Shown here piece by piece: positions 19,433-32,205 of a DNA stretch of 64,000 nt. The notes under the pieces were generated by a model. The model ran no database searches. It saw only the letters and a program-made list of their open reading frames with translations, and had not been told where the DNA came from. A program made the translations under genes and the position numbers. Position 1 is the first letter of the stretch, and the number at the start of each line of letters is the position of its first letter. The stretch lies in assembly GCF_007655135.1 (NCBI RefSeq), contig NC_045129.1, forward strand, positions 19,690,274-19,754,273, in the 5' to 3' direction. The stretch is from Punica granatum (lineage: Eukaryota > Streptophyta > Magnoliopsida > Myrtales > Lythraceae).

Positions 19433-19730
19433 CGTGAAGGAAGGGTGAAGGCCGCGAGTGGCCTGCCCGCGAAAGTGGGCACGACTCGCCTGTCGTGCGG
19501 GGTGGGTGGCCGGGATGGACTCGGCTTCTGATCACAGCGCATCTCGCTATGGAGAAGTGAAGACCACGGGTGGTCTACCCGCGAAGGTTGGCACGACTCG
19601 CCTGTCGTGCGGGGTGGGTGGCCGGGATGGACTCGGCTTCTGGTCACAGCACATCTCGCTATGGGGAAGTGAAGACCGCAAGCGGTCTACCCGCGAATGT
19701 TGGCACGACTCGCCTGCCGTGCGAGACATG
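19433..19730 (-). repeat. 112-bp tandem repeat, about 2.6 copies
   Basis: Copies start at 19445, 19557 and 19669 (plus-strand anchor GTGAAG[A/G]CC) and share GTTGGCACGACTCGCCTG and GGTGGGTGGCCGGGATGG. They occupy the position where gag of F would begin. The period is not a multiple of three and I see no gene. Confidence 0.85.
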
Positions 19731-20416
19731 GCAGCTGCTGTGCAAACATAGAAATAGATAGAATGCATGCACTGTATAAGTTTTCAAAAGTTAATGCCAC
19801 TGCATCGATTTGGTTCAAGTTCCTTAATTTACAAAGATAGTTTGAAAAGGGGAGCTTAAACATTAAACCGATGCAATGTCTTAGGTTGTTTTGAAAACAT
19901 GCATGCAGGTGCAGAAAAATAAACTATAACATGAGTTCTTTACATTGTACAACACTCATTCAGTGAAAACAACAAAAGGCTCGCCTAAAAGAAAAACTAC
20001 GAGCCGACTCAAAGACTCAACTTTTGGGTCGGTTGGCGGCGTGAAGGTTATTTTTGGTCCAGCATGACGGTCCCTGTTTATGCATGGTTTCAGTGTTCTA
20101 CTGGGAAAACCACTAACTAGGGATGGGGGCTCCCGATTCAAGGGCATCAATTCCTTGAAATCGAGCGAGGATCTTTGGGGGCCGGTTCGGTGGCAGAGCC
20201 GACTCGATCCGTTCCCTTACTCGGAACCTCTGACTAACCTGGCTTCCTAAATTGGCGCCCGTGGGATTTCAGGCGAGGTACTTAGATCCACTAGGATGAT
20301 GCAATGCAAGTGCAGAAAAGTAAATGTGCATAAAGTAGATAAGCGAAAAATTACGGAAAACGGCAAATGAACATGCAAGCAAGCAAGCGAATCGAGCCTG
20401 AACCCACTAAGTATGA
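19731..20416 (-). other. Leader and spacer of element F, ORF1 deleted
   Basis: From 20416 to about 19880 it matches the leader of A, including the CCGAC...GTCGG stem-loop at 20004-20032. From about 19870 to 19760 it matches A's spacer after ORF1 (GTTTAATGTTTA, CTTTTCAAAC). ORF1 is therefore missing, with the break at a GTTT shared by both sides. Confidence 0.78.
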
Positions 20417-20434
20417 TCCCCAGTGGAGTCGCCA
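20417..20434 (-). promoter_or_regulatory. Primer-binding site of element F, tRNA-Arg
   Basis: The minus strand reads TGGCGACTCCACTGGGGATC, the best tRNA-Arg match in the window. It lies 3 nt from the LTR end at 20438. Confidence 0.9.
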
Positions 20435-23269
20435 AGCTGTACGGACCCGAATGTGCACTCTCGTCGGGGCCCGCATGCGCGCTTTTGGATCGCGCGGCTT
20501 GGGAGTGTCCATCTTCCCGTGGGGACGCGTGACGGACACGCGTGAGAGAAGGAGTTGCCACTTATCATTTTACGACCAGTAGGTCGAGGGCGGATAAATT
20601 ACCCGGGTCTAGGGGTATGGAACACCTAGTTTGTTGTTAAGGCATTGATCTGTGCGGAACCGGAAAGTCCGAGTTCGGGGGTTCATGTTACGTGCGGGCC
20701 TATATCCCGCACGCCCTCTCGGTACTCTGGTTTGCTAGGCTTGCATGTTTTATTATTTACCGCTTGAATTAAGTTGCACTCGGCTCGCACGTTTTGACAC
20801 CGGAGATTCGGTGAACTAAACGATGTCGGTCGAGAAGCCGAGAGAGAAGTAAACCCGTATGTCGGGGAGTTGGTTCACAATCTCGCGTTACAGTTCATCG
20901 AACCATGAAGGTTGAATCCCTGCGTGAACCAGAACCGCGAGTTCTTGGATTTACTTGTATCTGGGCAAGCATTAGACCGATTTGATTAATTCGACTCTCG
21001 GACCATTCGCTTACCGACTGGAATTCTTACAGAATGAATGTACAAAATAAAAGTCCTTACAATACTCTCAGAAACAATAAATACAAATCGTAAATGGCCG
21101 AATTCCAGTCGACTCGCGTTCGGTTATTATTCCACTCTAACTCACCGTGAGTTTAGGGAAAAGACCGAAGAACTGAAATTCAATGGACGCTCTCAATGAA
21201 TAGGGCGTTGGACCCTGTGAGTGTTGATTAGGGCGTTGAACCCTGTGATCGATGATTAGGGCGTTGAACCCTAATATTGTTCGGCCTAGGGATCAGGCTC
21301 GACCCGCATGGCAAACTGGTGCGAAAGGATAACAAGCAGCAGATAAATGACAGACAATGTGTTTGTATCCACCGAATGTACGTGGATTAACAAGTTTATT
21401 GATCCGGGGTATTTTGACATGCAAATCCTACCCTAGACAAACAAATGCGTGTCAATGTTTTAGCATTCGGCTTTGGTTTGAGAACCTGACATGTCGGGTG
21501 TCCGTAGTCAAGTTTCGAGTGTGTGGATTGTTTTTACAGTGATTCGGTGTTGTGACACTGAATTACCACTGAATTAACCAAACTCGTGTTTTGACTATAG
21601 ATTTGGAATCTAGAATTCCTCCTAACCCTTATCTAGTGTTTGGTTAGGTCGAGTGAAAGGTTAATCAGCATTTTGCATGTTTTCTGACAAAGATAACCGT
21701 TCTAGTTACCCGAGTCTATGTTAGGATGACAAAAACTCATCAGTTAGATAAGAAAAGGCTATGCAGATAAACCTGCACCTGAACAGGTAGCCCGTTCTTA
21801 TCCCGTACTGTACTGTTTCTGTCATGCTAACCCTAGGGGTGTCGCTGAATTGTGAAAAGACGATTTTGCCCTTTATTTGAAAATTGTTTTTAGAAAAGGG
21901 GAAACATCGTAGTGCGGGCCACCTCGGCCTGTAGCCGGTGTCGACCAATTCCCTGGATCGTCCAGGGTTGTGCAAGAACCCCGAAAAAGTCAAAGGACCG
22001 GTCGATCTGCCCGGAAGTGATCTAGAAAGATCTTCTGTATCTTGACCTGAGTTACTTGGAATCAAGTAAAAACTCAAGTTGAGACACAGAAGCCCTTTTC
22101 AGACGTCCATGCTACATCGGACCGCGCGTTTCGGGTTTTTGAAATTGATAAGTTTGAAAAGGGCACCAACGTCATTTGACAACTCATCGACGCGAGTTAT
22201 CAGTTAATGGCCAATTCGTGTAAACTTTATCAGTGTGAAGTGGGTTTAATCATGTGAGCGTCCCGATTAACCCGTTTGTGAAATTAATGCTTAAGGGTTG
22301 TGCCGAATGCATTAATTGTGAAAACGATTTGTGATTCGGCGACCAAGACGATTCCATAAGGATCGAGGATAATTTGGTCCAATGACCGAAACTACCCTCG
22401 TAACTAAATGGACCCGAATGATTCATCGATACTCGAATCCATGCATGCTTTGTTTTGGAAAAACATTTCATGTGAGATTGCGACAATAATGGAAATTGCA
22501 AATTACAGGAAAGCCGAGAACGGACTCAAAACGGGAAGAGGAAACCTCATGCAACCCGTACGAGTCTAAGAGGCTTTCGGTTACTTCTCCTTGGAGATAA
22601 CCGAGAGGTCCCATGCCCCGAATGGGGTTCCACGAGGTTTCCCCGTCTCGTTTCGAATCATTTCTCGCATGCTTAAATGTCAAACATGATAAATGACACG
22701 ATTAAACGAAAGTCGGTATTGCCATGATTTGAATAATGCATTCGAACATGCAAACATGCACAAACAAGTTATTTAAGGAATCGATAAAACAATACCGACT
22801 TCATGCACGTGGGAAAATATGATGGAACTCGGGAATCGAACTTGGATTGGGTCAAGAAGATCGTTCCTTGCCGAAAGGAGCAAGAGAGCATTCGGTCACC
22901 TCCCTTGGAGGGAAACTCGTGAGCTCTTTGCCTTTCCCAGGTCGGGATGTTCTTCTTGACTACAATCCAAATGTTTCCCGACATGCTAGCATATAAATCA
23001 AGGATAAATATGCATGATATAACATGGAAAGTGCATAAAGATTAAAACTTGGAAATAAAACATACATAAAACCCCTTATAACTCCATAAACGCAATGAGA
23101 ATGTAAAAGTCCTAGCTCCTCTAAGTCGGGAATGGCCATACCTAGTCCTGAGATGCGGGATGGGACCTTCAAGAGTCGGGTTGGACGTTGATGGGTCGGG
23201 TTTGGGCTGTTTTCCGTTGAACAGACCCGAATGGCATCAAACAGACCCGGCTGAAATACTGGAGAGACC

Positions 23270-23785
23270 CGACTGGCACAAATCGGGTCGGACGTCGTCA
23301 CGGAGGCTCCCGATGGAATTTTGAGGCAAGGTCAGTGGCTCCTGACTCCTAACTGACCCCCGGAGGTGACTGTGGTGATCGTTTGGTCCCAGAGTTATCG
23401 GGTCGACCCGTACAACCCTGCAAAGATCACGGGAAACAGAGCACGTCTGGAAATTCGGACCCGTCTGGCACCAGTCGGGTCGGACATCGCCACGGAGGCT
23501 CCCGATGGAATTTTGAGGCAAGGTCAGCGGTTCCTGACTCCTAACTGACCCCCAGAGCTGACTGTGGTGATCGTTTGGTCCCAGAGTTATCAGGTCGACC
23601 CGTACAGCCCTGCAAAGATCACGGAAAACAGAGCACGTCTGGAAATTCGGACCCGTCTGGCACCAGTCGGGTTGGACGTCGCTACGGAGGCTCCCGATGG
23701 AATATTTGAGCAAGGCCAACGGCTCCCGACTGCTAACTCACCTCTGGAGGTGGCTGTGATAGTCGTTTTCCGAAAAGAGTCTCGG
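23270..23785 (-). repeat. 192-bp tandem repeat inside the F LTR
   Basis: The anchor GGCTGTGATAGTCG/GACTGTGGTGATCG recurs at 23368, 23560 and 23752 on the plus strand, exactly 192 bp apart, with the third copy most diverged. As 192 is divisible by three, a 160-codon ORF (23237-23719) stays open; I take it as an artefact. Confidence 0.87.
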
Positions 23786-24310
23786 ATTGACCCGATCTGC
23801 AAGAAAACCGTACAAACAGTCAGAAATTTCGACCCGACTGGGCTGTCGGGCTGTTTCTTCTTCCTGGGGTTAAACCGACGGGTGTTTCTTGGATTGCTTG
23901 ACTCCTTGACACCCTAGGGTTGTGTGGGGAGGTGTTTGATGGGTTTTGGTAGCTCAAACCGACTTGGAAAGGCTTGAAACCCGGTTTGACATTTTTGACC
24001 CGAGAAGGACCAAATCTGTCCAGATTTTGTTCAAGGCTGGTTCTATGGCTTAGAGGATTCAAACTTAAAATCTAAGCTCAGAAATGGATAGAGGGGGTCG
24101 AAAACATGTGGGATATGAAGTTTGGTAAAGTTTGGATTCAAGCCGGGAGGGATTCCGACTTAAGACTTTGCCCGGTTTTGCTTGGTTTTGCTTGCTGGGA
24201 ATGGCTGAAGCTTGCTGCAGTTTGCTATGGAGTTTGAGAGCTTTTGAAGAGTGAGAAATGCTAGAGAGAGAGTGCTTGAAGGTGTATGATTAAGTTAATG
24301 ACTTAGAAAG

Positions 24311-24320
24311 TATATATAGG
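24311..24320 (-). promoter_or_regulatory. TATA box of the F LTR
   Basis: The minus strand reads CCTATATATA, at the position equivalent to the A TATA box. Confidence 0.65.
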
Positions 24321-25943
24321 CTATGCTTAAGTGCAATTAAGTGAAGAAAAGTGCAATTAAGGGGCATGGATTAGGAGATCCGAATTTGTTTAATGAAGGA
24401 AGAAGATATTCTTGCAAGTGGCATTGATGGAGAAGAGATAAAACATTAATGAGCATTGATGGGGAGTTGGAGTGCAAGAATGAAACACTTAGATATTTTA
24501 GGGGATAAGTGTGCAAGTTGTCTTCTTATCTTCATGGAGATGAAGAAGACAAAGGAGAGGACACCTAGGGCAAGTATGGGGCGGCTAGGCCTGACCCGTG
24601 GGTCCCACGGCCTACGAGAAGAAACCGGGAGAAAGCTCGGGTCTCGATTGGTCGCGTATTCGAAGTTCGTGGTTCGAATTGAACGTGGAATTGTCGACAT
24701 GCGCGAGAAAACGGGTTTAATGAGCCCGAGACTGGCATTTTTCATGGAGAAATATCCCGGAAGTGAACGAGGCTCGGAAGCCGATTTTGCTCATTATAGG
24801 TGACCAGAGCGAAGTTGTCCGCTTCTGACGGCATATCTTGTGTCTGCATCTCACGTTGGTCATTTTGACATAAATTGTCAGACAACGTGAACAATTATCC
24901 CTTAAGCCGGTAATGCTAACGTGGGGCCGGAGACGTCCTAAGAGGCCGAAACTGGATTTCTCAGGATGATTTCTGAGTTGCTTGGGCACTCCGGAGATTA
25001 CTGTAATCTCTGTTTGTCGAGATCAAACCTCTAAGGACTTGAAAAGTGTATCTGAGACCTCTAAAGCACTGCTCGGGAGGTCTAGATGAGTCGTGTGATT
25101 TATTCCGACGATTCCACATTGAGCCTTGAGAAGGCTAGCATTGTGTAACGTAAGCATTTGGCATCAAGTTTCCCCAAAGAGGACCTCCGGATATGGATTT
25201 CCACTGAAAATGGCCATTTCCGCTCCTTGGAGGTTACTCGGGAAATTGAAAAGGGTTTTGCTGTCTGTTTTGCCCAATTGTGAATGTCTGCTAGAGTTTT
25301 CCGGGTAATGCGGTATGAACTTCGTTTGCCATAATTCCATCAGACCATTCTCCGGCTATGCTCTTCCGAAGAGGGGTATACTTGTTTTGCCACTCGGAAG
25401 TCATTTGAAGTGTCTGTGTGACTTCCAAGAGACAATCTGAAGCATTGTTCATGCTCTGTGTGCTGGTGGAGCATGGCCGAATATGACATTTGGAATTAAC
25501 TTTTCTCCAGGAAACCGGCATTTTTGGACTTCCACTGAAAAGTTGTCTGTATACAGAAAGTTGTTATGTATATAGAGCAGACGATTTGCAAAATGCCTTT
25601 GGGGACACTTTTCATCTGTTTGGCATTGAAGTGGATTTTTGAAGTCCAATATTGGCTACCTTCCGACGATCAAGCGAACTATCGGAAAATAGGATTGTCC
25701 GTGTGAACTCCGAAAATGCCGGTTTCGGACGTTGTTGATCTCTCTGGTCACTCTGTTAGCTTCTGATGACCAAGTCCATTCTTCTGTCATGTGCATGTGT
25801 CATTTGCTCAATTTTGTTGACTTGAGGTGAATAGTGATTTTCTTGCTCTGTTGAGCCCTTCAACTGTATCCACACTCGAGTCATAGCATTTTATGTTTTT
25901 GATGAGCCTTGTTTGTTGGATGGACCAAAATGGGGTGTTGACA

Positions 25944-28022
25944 GCAAGTGCGTCTGCGAACTGATTCTTCGCGCATAGAGTGTAGGAGAACGAGATCTTC
26001 TCGAAATTCTTCGCCAACTCCTCAAGGTATTCGTGGTACGGGACTAGCTTCGCATCTTTCGTCTTCCATTGCCCCAACGTTTGGAAGATTGTGAGCATGG
26101 AATCACCGAACACCTCTAACTCCTTCACCTTGAAATCGATCGCCGCTTGCAGACCGAGAATGCACGCCTCGTACTCGGCTACGTTGTTGGTACAGGAGAA
26201 ATCCACTTTTGCTGCGACCGGATAATGGCGCCCGTCCAGGGATATCAAGACTGCCCCAACTCCGGATCCCACGGAATTGACAGCCCCGTCAAAGTACATC
26301 TTCCACGTCGGCTCTTCTTTCTCTTCATCTACCTGGAGGATTCCTTCATGCGGGAAGTCCGTGTTAATCGGCGTGTCGTCATCAATCGGGAATTCTGCTA
26401 GGTGGTCGGCAATGGCTTGCCCCTTGACAGACGTGCGAGGCACGTACTCTATGTCGTATTTCGTCAACTGACAGCGCCATTTTGCGATGTTCCTCATGGA
26501 GGAAGGGCTATCGAGCAAATACCGCAAGGGGTCCGCTTTTGACAATAAGCGGATCGTGTGATAGAGTGTGTACTGTCGGAGCCTTTGCATGACCCATACC
26601 AACGCGCAACACATCTTCTCAATCTCCGGATAGTTGGATTCCCCTTCGGTGAACTTCTTGCTCAAGTAGTATATCGCCCTTTCCGTGCGCGTTGACTCGT
26701 CTTCTTGCCCCAGCATGCACCCTAAGGACTGTCGGCGCACTGTGAGGTACAAAACAAGGGGCCGGTTCGGCACGGGTGGTACCAATATTGACGGCTGAAT
26801 TAGGTAGGCCTTGATGGTGTCAAAAGCCTTCTGGCACTCGTGGTCACACTCCATCGCTGCATTCTTGCGGAGCAAGCGAAAGAGCGGTTGGCACTTATCT
26901 GTCAGGATTGCAATGAAGCGTGCAATGTAATTCAGTCGCCCCAAGAAGCCGCGCACCTCTCGGACCGTAGACGGCAGGGGAAGCTCTTTGATCGCCTTGA
27001 CTTTATCTGGATCCACCTCGATACCGGGCTCACTGATCACGAATCCTATCAGTTTTCCTGACCGAGTGCCGAATGTGCGCTTTGTCGGATTAAGCCGGAG
27101 TTTGTATTCTTTTAGGCGGTCGAAAAGGCGCTTCAGGTTGACAAGGTGGTCTTCTCTTTCTTCGGATTTGGCGATCATGTCGTCGACATATACCTCGACT
27201 TCCTTGTGCATCATGTCGTGGAATAATGTGACCATAGCCCTCTGATAAGTTGCCCCCGCGTTCTTGAGGCCAAAAGGCATAACGCGGTAGCAAAAGGTTC
27301 CCCACATCGTAGTGAACGTTGTCTTGAGTTTGTCCTTCTCGGCCATCCGGATTTGATTGTATCCGGAGAAGCTGTCCATGAAAGAGAATTGGGCGTGGCG
27401 CGCCGTATTGTCAACTAGGACGTTGATGTGCGGCAATGGGAAGTTGTCCTTAGGGCTGGCCTTGTTGAGATCTCGGTAGTCAACGCAGACTCAGACCCTT
27501 CCATCCTTCTTTTCCACTGGCACAATGTTTGCCACCCACTCTGAATAGTTGCAGACCTCGAGGAATCCTGCATTGATCTGTTTGACGACTTCTTCCTTGA
27601 TGCGGAGAAGGAGGCTGGCCCGCTGTCACCGTAACTGTTGCCGTTTGGGCAGGAATTTCTCGGTGTCGAGCGGGAGAAAGTGCTCGACTATTGAGGGGTC
27701 TAAGCCGGGCATGTCGGCGTAAGACCAGGCGAAGACCTCCTGATATTCCTTCAGGAAGTCGATCATCCGTGCTCGCTGTGTAGGGTCGAGGGCTGTCCCG
27801 ATCTTCAAGGTGCGAGGCTCTTCTTCGGTGCCCACGTTGATCTCCTCCGTTGGCTCGATCGAGGTGATTTGATGGTCTTCGAGGCGACGCAAACTCTCTT
27901 CTATCTCGGGCACTTGACTATCTTCGGGAAGCCCTTCCCCAAAGTATATGGGTTGGGGCTCATTGAGTTGCTCTCGGGATAGGTTCGAATCGAAGCATCC
28001 AGAATTTGGATTCGAGTGGAGC
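25944..28022 (-). pseudogene. pol: RT, RNase H and most of aRH, element B
   Basis: The exon begins at 28022 after the acceptor. TGA at 27626-27628 and TGA at 27491-27493 each replace an Arg codon present in C. RT then reads on with KNAGATYQ and YVDD near 27180. The first RNase H again has LYLTV instead of a catalytic Asp motif; aRH has YFDGAVNS, NNVAEYEA, FGDSML and NQFADAL. The frame then runs into the F LTR, producing a chimeric ORF end (to 25808) without biological support. Confidence 0.88.
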
Positions 28023-28232
28023 CTGGAAATTCGAGAGAATCGTCTTAGAAATTTTATAACGCTGCGAAATAGAGAATAGGAGAGGGAGAAAGAGTGCAAG
28101 GGAATTCAAAAAATGCGTGAGAGATTTCATTGATGTTATGAACAAGAAGCCATAATAGAAACCCCTCTCCCGTCGTGTGGCGCATGGCTATGCCGACACG
28201 CGGGGAACATCTTATACATAGATAAGCCTTAC
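28023..28232 (-). other. Intron between protease and RT, element B (210 nt)
   Basis: The minus strand has GATGT|GTAAGGC as donor and TTTCCAG|GCTCC as acceptor, at the same codon position as in A and C. Confidence 0.78.
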
Positions 28233-30122
28233 ACATCGGCAATCACAGCCGAGCAGCGCGGGACTGAGGTCCAGTTGTCCAGCTCCTCGTTTTTCTGCGC
28301 CAGGCGGATGTGAACCCCTGAAGGAATCTCTTCGGTGACGGCGTACACGGCTGACGGAGTGGCAGGAGTGTCGTCGGAGTCCGAGGAAGGGCCATCAAGG
28401 GTGCCTCCCATGGTGTGTGAAGGCCCAGGGAAGAAGTGAGATAGCGGGGGGACTGAAGTGCCCTGTTGAGCCTCCCGTAGTATGCGGCGAGGCGGTGAAG
28501 ATGGTTGCCCTTGCGGGCCTCGATGATCTCATTACAGGAGGGGCGGAAACCGAGCCCTCTCCTGTGTTTGTATTCTTCGACTTCAATAGGGCGGTTGATC
28601 CCTTGTACGCGCGCCCCGAGGCCGGTGCCGGGAATGTAGTTGTTGCGCAAGAGAACCTTCCCTATCATGCGGTCGGCACGGGACGACCCACTCTCTCCGT
28701 AGTCCCGGATGACGGAGATGGTTTCGAATGAATGGAAGGGGAGGTTTTCATCGTCCCCGACGCTGATGTAGGGCACCGCCATCTCCTTGTAGATGGCGCA
28801 ATCCTCCTCTCCTTTTACCGTAATGAGCTTCTCCTCAATGATGAACTTCAACCGTTGGTGCAGAGAAGAGGGGACGGCGCCGGCCGTGTGGATCCAAGGC
28901 CTCCCGAGCAACAAGCTGAACGCATTCGGGATGTCGAGCCCCTGGAACGTGATGCTGAACGAGCATGGGCCAACATCTATGAGGAAGTCGATCTCCCCGT
29001 TCACCTCCCTGCGTGACCCGTCGAAGGCTCGGACCGCTGTTTTGCTTGGACGGACTCGGTTGAGGACCACATTCATTTGTCTCAGGGTGGTCACCGGGCA
29101 AACGTTAAGGGCGGACCCGTTGTCAATCATGACCCGGCCGATGATGTAATTGTTGCACTTGCAGACAATGTGCAACGCCCGCGAGTGTGACCATCCTTCG
29201 GACGGGAGCTTGTCGTCCGAGAATGAGATGGTGTTGGAGAAGATGGATCCGATCGTCTCCTCTATCCTGTCCGGGGGTGTTTCCTTCGGGACTTGTGCCG
29301 CGGTCAGTACCCGGAGGAGGGCCTCCCGATGAGGTTCCGAGCCGAGGAGGAGGGCAAGCAATGAGATGTGGGCTAGGGATTTGGCCATTTGCTCGACCAC
29401 TTTGTATTCGCTTGCCTTCACGATCTTCATGAAAGCTTCGGCTTCCTCCTCGGTCACCTTCTTGGGCGGGAAAGGCGAACTTTCGGGCGTCGCCCCGTCT
29501 TCAACGGCGGGCGCTTTCCCCTTGTCCTTGGTCGCCGAGCTCTCATACACCCGTCCCGAGCGTGTCACTCCCATGACACTGAATTGCTGCTCGACGCTCC
29601 CAACACTTCCTTCGTAGGTCCAGGGGACCTTGCTATCTGAGTACGGCTCTCGGGCAGGGATGTCGACGACGAACGGGGCCGACGAGGCCACGTGTCCCGT
29701 GAACCCGACTGTGAGCTCTTCGGGAGTGTAATTGATCACGAATGGAGGGGGATTCTCCTGCTCTTCTTCATCCCTCTCCGAGACGCATATAGAGATCATA
29801 TTGATGGACGGCCCCGAACTTGGCCTATGGTCCGGGAGGGGGTTGGCCTGCACATTTGGAGGCCTGACAGCGTTGAAAGTGAGTCTGTTGCTGTCGATCC
29901 TCCTCTGAATTTCGTCCCGCAACCTCCAACAATTGTCGAGAGTGTGCCCCGGCGCGCTCTGGTGATATTCACAGTGCTTGGATTGATCCTGAATGGACGG
30001 GTCGAAGTTCGGACCCAGTGATATCGGCTGAATCTGATTCCCCGCCAAGAGTTGCCGATATATGTGAGAGAGAGGAGCGGGCAACGGCGAGTATTGTTTG
30101 CGGGGTCGGCTTTGTGCGCCGC
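28233..30122 (-). pseudogene. pol: Nucleocapsid, protease and G-patch, element B
   Basis: The frame resumes after a 1-nt deletion near 30123. It includes the CHHC finger (CEYHQSAPGHTLDNC), retropepsin D-N-G-S, and the G-patch (GTGLGARVQG, RRGLGF). Another 1-nt deletion near 28461 (one C fewer than in C) shifts the last ~75 codons, while the original frame is still readable to GTG-TAA at 28229. The deletion sites were inferred by aligning to C by eye. Confidence 0.86.
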
Positions 30123-31889
30123 CGGCCGTTGACCCTGCGAAGTGGGGTTCTGCTGCGCCGGTGGAGGAGCTCTCGACACCGGGGGCCTGGGTTGAGAGGG
30201 TTGAGAAGGCTGAGCGGAGGCGGGTGCAAAGTGATCATATGGCTGTGAGGTCGTCGGCGGTGGGATCGGTGGGGCTGAATAGTAAGTCAACTGGGGTTGG
30301 TGCTGTGGAGGCGGAGGAAAGTAGGTAGGAGCGGCAGTCGGTGTGGTCGTGAGATTCACCGAATATTGTTGGGGCGCTTGATGTGCCGTATTGACGGCGT
30401 TTACCGAAACTTCTTTCACTCTCCTCCCGCCGGAAGACGACGGTGCTGCGGGTGCCTTCTTTGATGACTCGTCCCCTTTGTTGGTGGGGTCTTCCATCCT
30501 TCCAATCTTGATCCCCAAATCCAACTTTTTCCCGGCCTCGATGAGGTCGGAGAACGACGAAGTGTGCGCTAACAGGTGTGAATAGTACACTCCCCTCGGT
30601 GTGGAGTGAAACAACTGGATCTGTTGCGCTTCACTGATTGGCGGGATGTGCTTCGCTGCTTGGGCACGCCACTTGGCAGCGTATTCCTCGAACTTTTGGC
30701 CCCGCGTCATTTCTTTCGTGCTCAGCTCCAGAAGGGTGGGAGGCGTTTCCGCGTAATATCGGTATTGGTCGGTGAACTTCCGGGAGAGGTCCTCCCACGT
30801 CGGGATGTCCTCGGCCTTCAGCGACATGAACCAATCGAGGGCCGATCCCGACAGGCCATCCTGGAAGGAGTGGATGACAAACTCCTCGTATTCCCAGTAC
30901 TGCAACATCTTCCCTCGGTAGTGGCGGAGGTGGTGGCGTGGATCCGTCGTGCCCTCATAAGTCTTGAATTCCGGGACCTTGAACTTCGGGGGCAGTCGCA
31001 TACCCGGGAATAGGCTGCAGTTGCCATAGCGTGCGTCGGGACGAGCATCACCCGCTTGTAGGGCCCGTATCGTTTCTTCCATTCGCTTCAATCTACACTC
31101 CTGTTCGGCGTCGGCCTCGGGGAAAAAGTGCGCCGGTGAGGCGAACTGGGCCGCATGAGTCGGTGTGCTCGGTTCGTGGAAGGTGGTGTTTATAGGGGGC
31201 GGTGCTTGGTAGGAGAAGCCGGCGTGAGGCAGTAGAGACGGATAGGGAGGAAGCTCCGTGGCTCGAAGATGAGTCGGAGCAGGTGCACTGGACGCCGGGA
31301 GAACCATCGGCGGAGGTATTGTGTAGGCCATGGCTGGGGCCGGTATGGAAACGGGCGGAGGTGCGGACAGGATGTGCTCCGAGGATAGGAAGGTCGCCAG
31401 TGGGAGAGGGACGACCGTGGGGGCCGGCGGCGGCGGAAGTGGGTTGGTGAAAGGGTGGACCGCGGACGTGTGCAGCGTTGGCGGTTCGGAAGCCTCAATG
31501 TTCTCTAGGCCTTGGGTTGATGGAGCCCCTGGGGTTGGGTCGACCGTCGACCCCGGTCCCGGCGGAGGTGTGGAGCTCGAAGAGGCTCGGTTGGGTCCTC
31601 TGAGTAGGGCGAGCAGCTCTGCCATGTTGGTGGCCATTTGGTTGACCGTGCCCTCGAGTGCCGCAATGCGGGCTTGGTCCTCAGAGGTGGAGGGCGTTCG
31701 TGAGGTATGTGCATGGAACGCTCCTGAAGACGTCAGGGGCGGGAGATGTGCCGGAGGGGCGCCTGAGTATGTCGGGAGTATGCCCGCAGGAGTCGGTGGC
31801 GGCGGAGCATGTGTTGGAGGTGGTTGAGAGAGAGTCGGAGCCGGTGGGTTGACTTCCTCGGAGATGTCAAGTTGGTCTTCTTCCGCCAT
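30123..31889 (-). pseudogene. gag: gag of element B (frameshifted at its end)
   Basis: The start chosen is the ATG at 31889 (MAEEDQ), matching C and A, although the frame is open further upstream. It has a Pro-rich N terminus, a short helical segment (NQMATNMAELLALLRG) and the Retrotrans_gag core (FQDGLSGSALDWFM, FTDQYRYY, FSDLIEAGKKLD). The frame is lost near 30123, just before the nucleocapsid finger. Confidence 0.87.
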
Positions 31890-32205
31890 TCTAAGACGTT
31901 CACGAGTCGGGTAGCGGTGCGACACCAGTTGTACTCACCTAGATTCCAAGAATGTGTAAGGGCAAACATTGATATCTCAGACGATAAGTACGGAATAAGT
32001 AAAATGACAAGATGTATGAGATGCATGAGTTTTCAAAATACTAATGTCATTACATTGATTAGATTCAGGTTCCATAGTTTTGCAAAATAGAACATACGAA
32101 AGAAAAAAGGAACATAAACGTAAAGCCGACATCCCTTTGCGCTCGGTGGCCGCTTGAAAGCGGCGTAGGTCCGAGCGAGGGCAGTAATGGGCGCGTTCGC
32201 TAATC
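31890..32205 (-). other. ORF1-gag spacer of element B
   Basis: It contains the candidate acceptor ATCTAG|GTGAG at 31939-31941, 49 nt before the gag ATG. Otherwise it is AT-rich non-coding sequence conserved with C and D. Confidence 0.6.

Larger units (their letters stand above)
19431..25943 (-). mobile_element. Element F: 5' LTR and leader of a truncated Tat/Ogre-like element
   Basis: Read on the minus strand: a 5.5-kb 5' LTR (25943 to 20438), PBS, leader, an ORF1-less junction near 19870, the ORF1-gag spacer, then 112-bp repeats up to LTR O1. No gag-pol remains. The LTR begins TGTCAACACCCC and ends GGGTCCGTACA, which places it in A's family. Its right edge falls inside the second RNase H of element B, so F inserted into B. 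Confidence 0.85.
20438..25943 (-). repeat. 5' LTR of element F (5,506 bp)
   Basis: This is a long LTR homologous to A's LTR over both ends. It additionally has about 2 kb (20443-22410) that A lacks and that family-2 LTRs (B, C, D) keep, so the long form is ancestral. The TATA box is at 24311-24320. A 192-bp tandem repeat occupies the variable middle segment. No coding ORF is supported. Confidence 0.9.

Noticed and set aside
23237..23719. 160-codon ORF in the F LTR
   Set aside because: Product of a 192-bp tandem repeat divisible by three.
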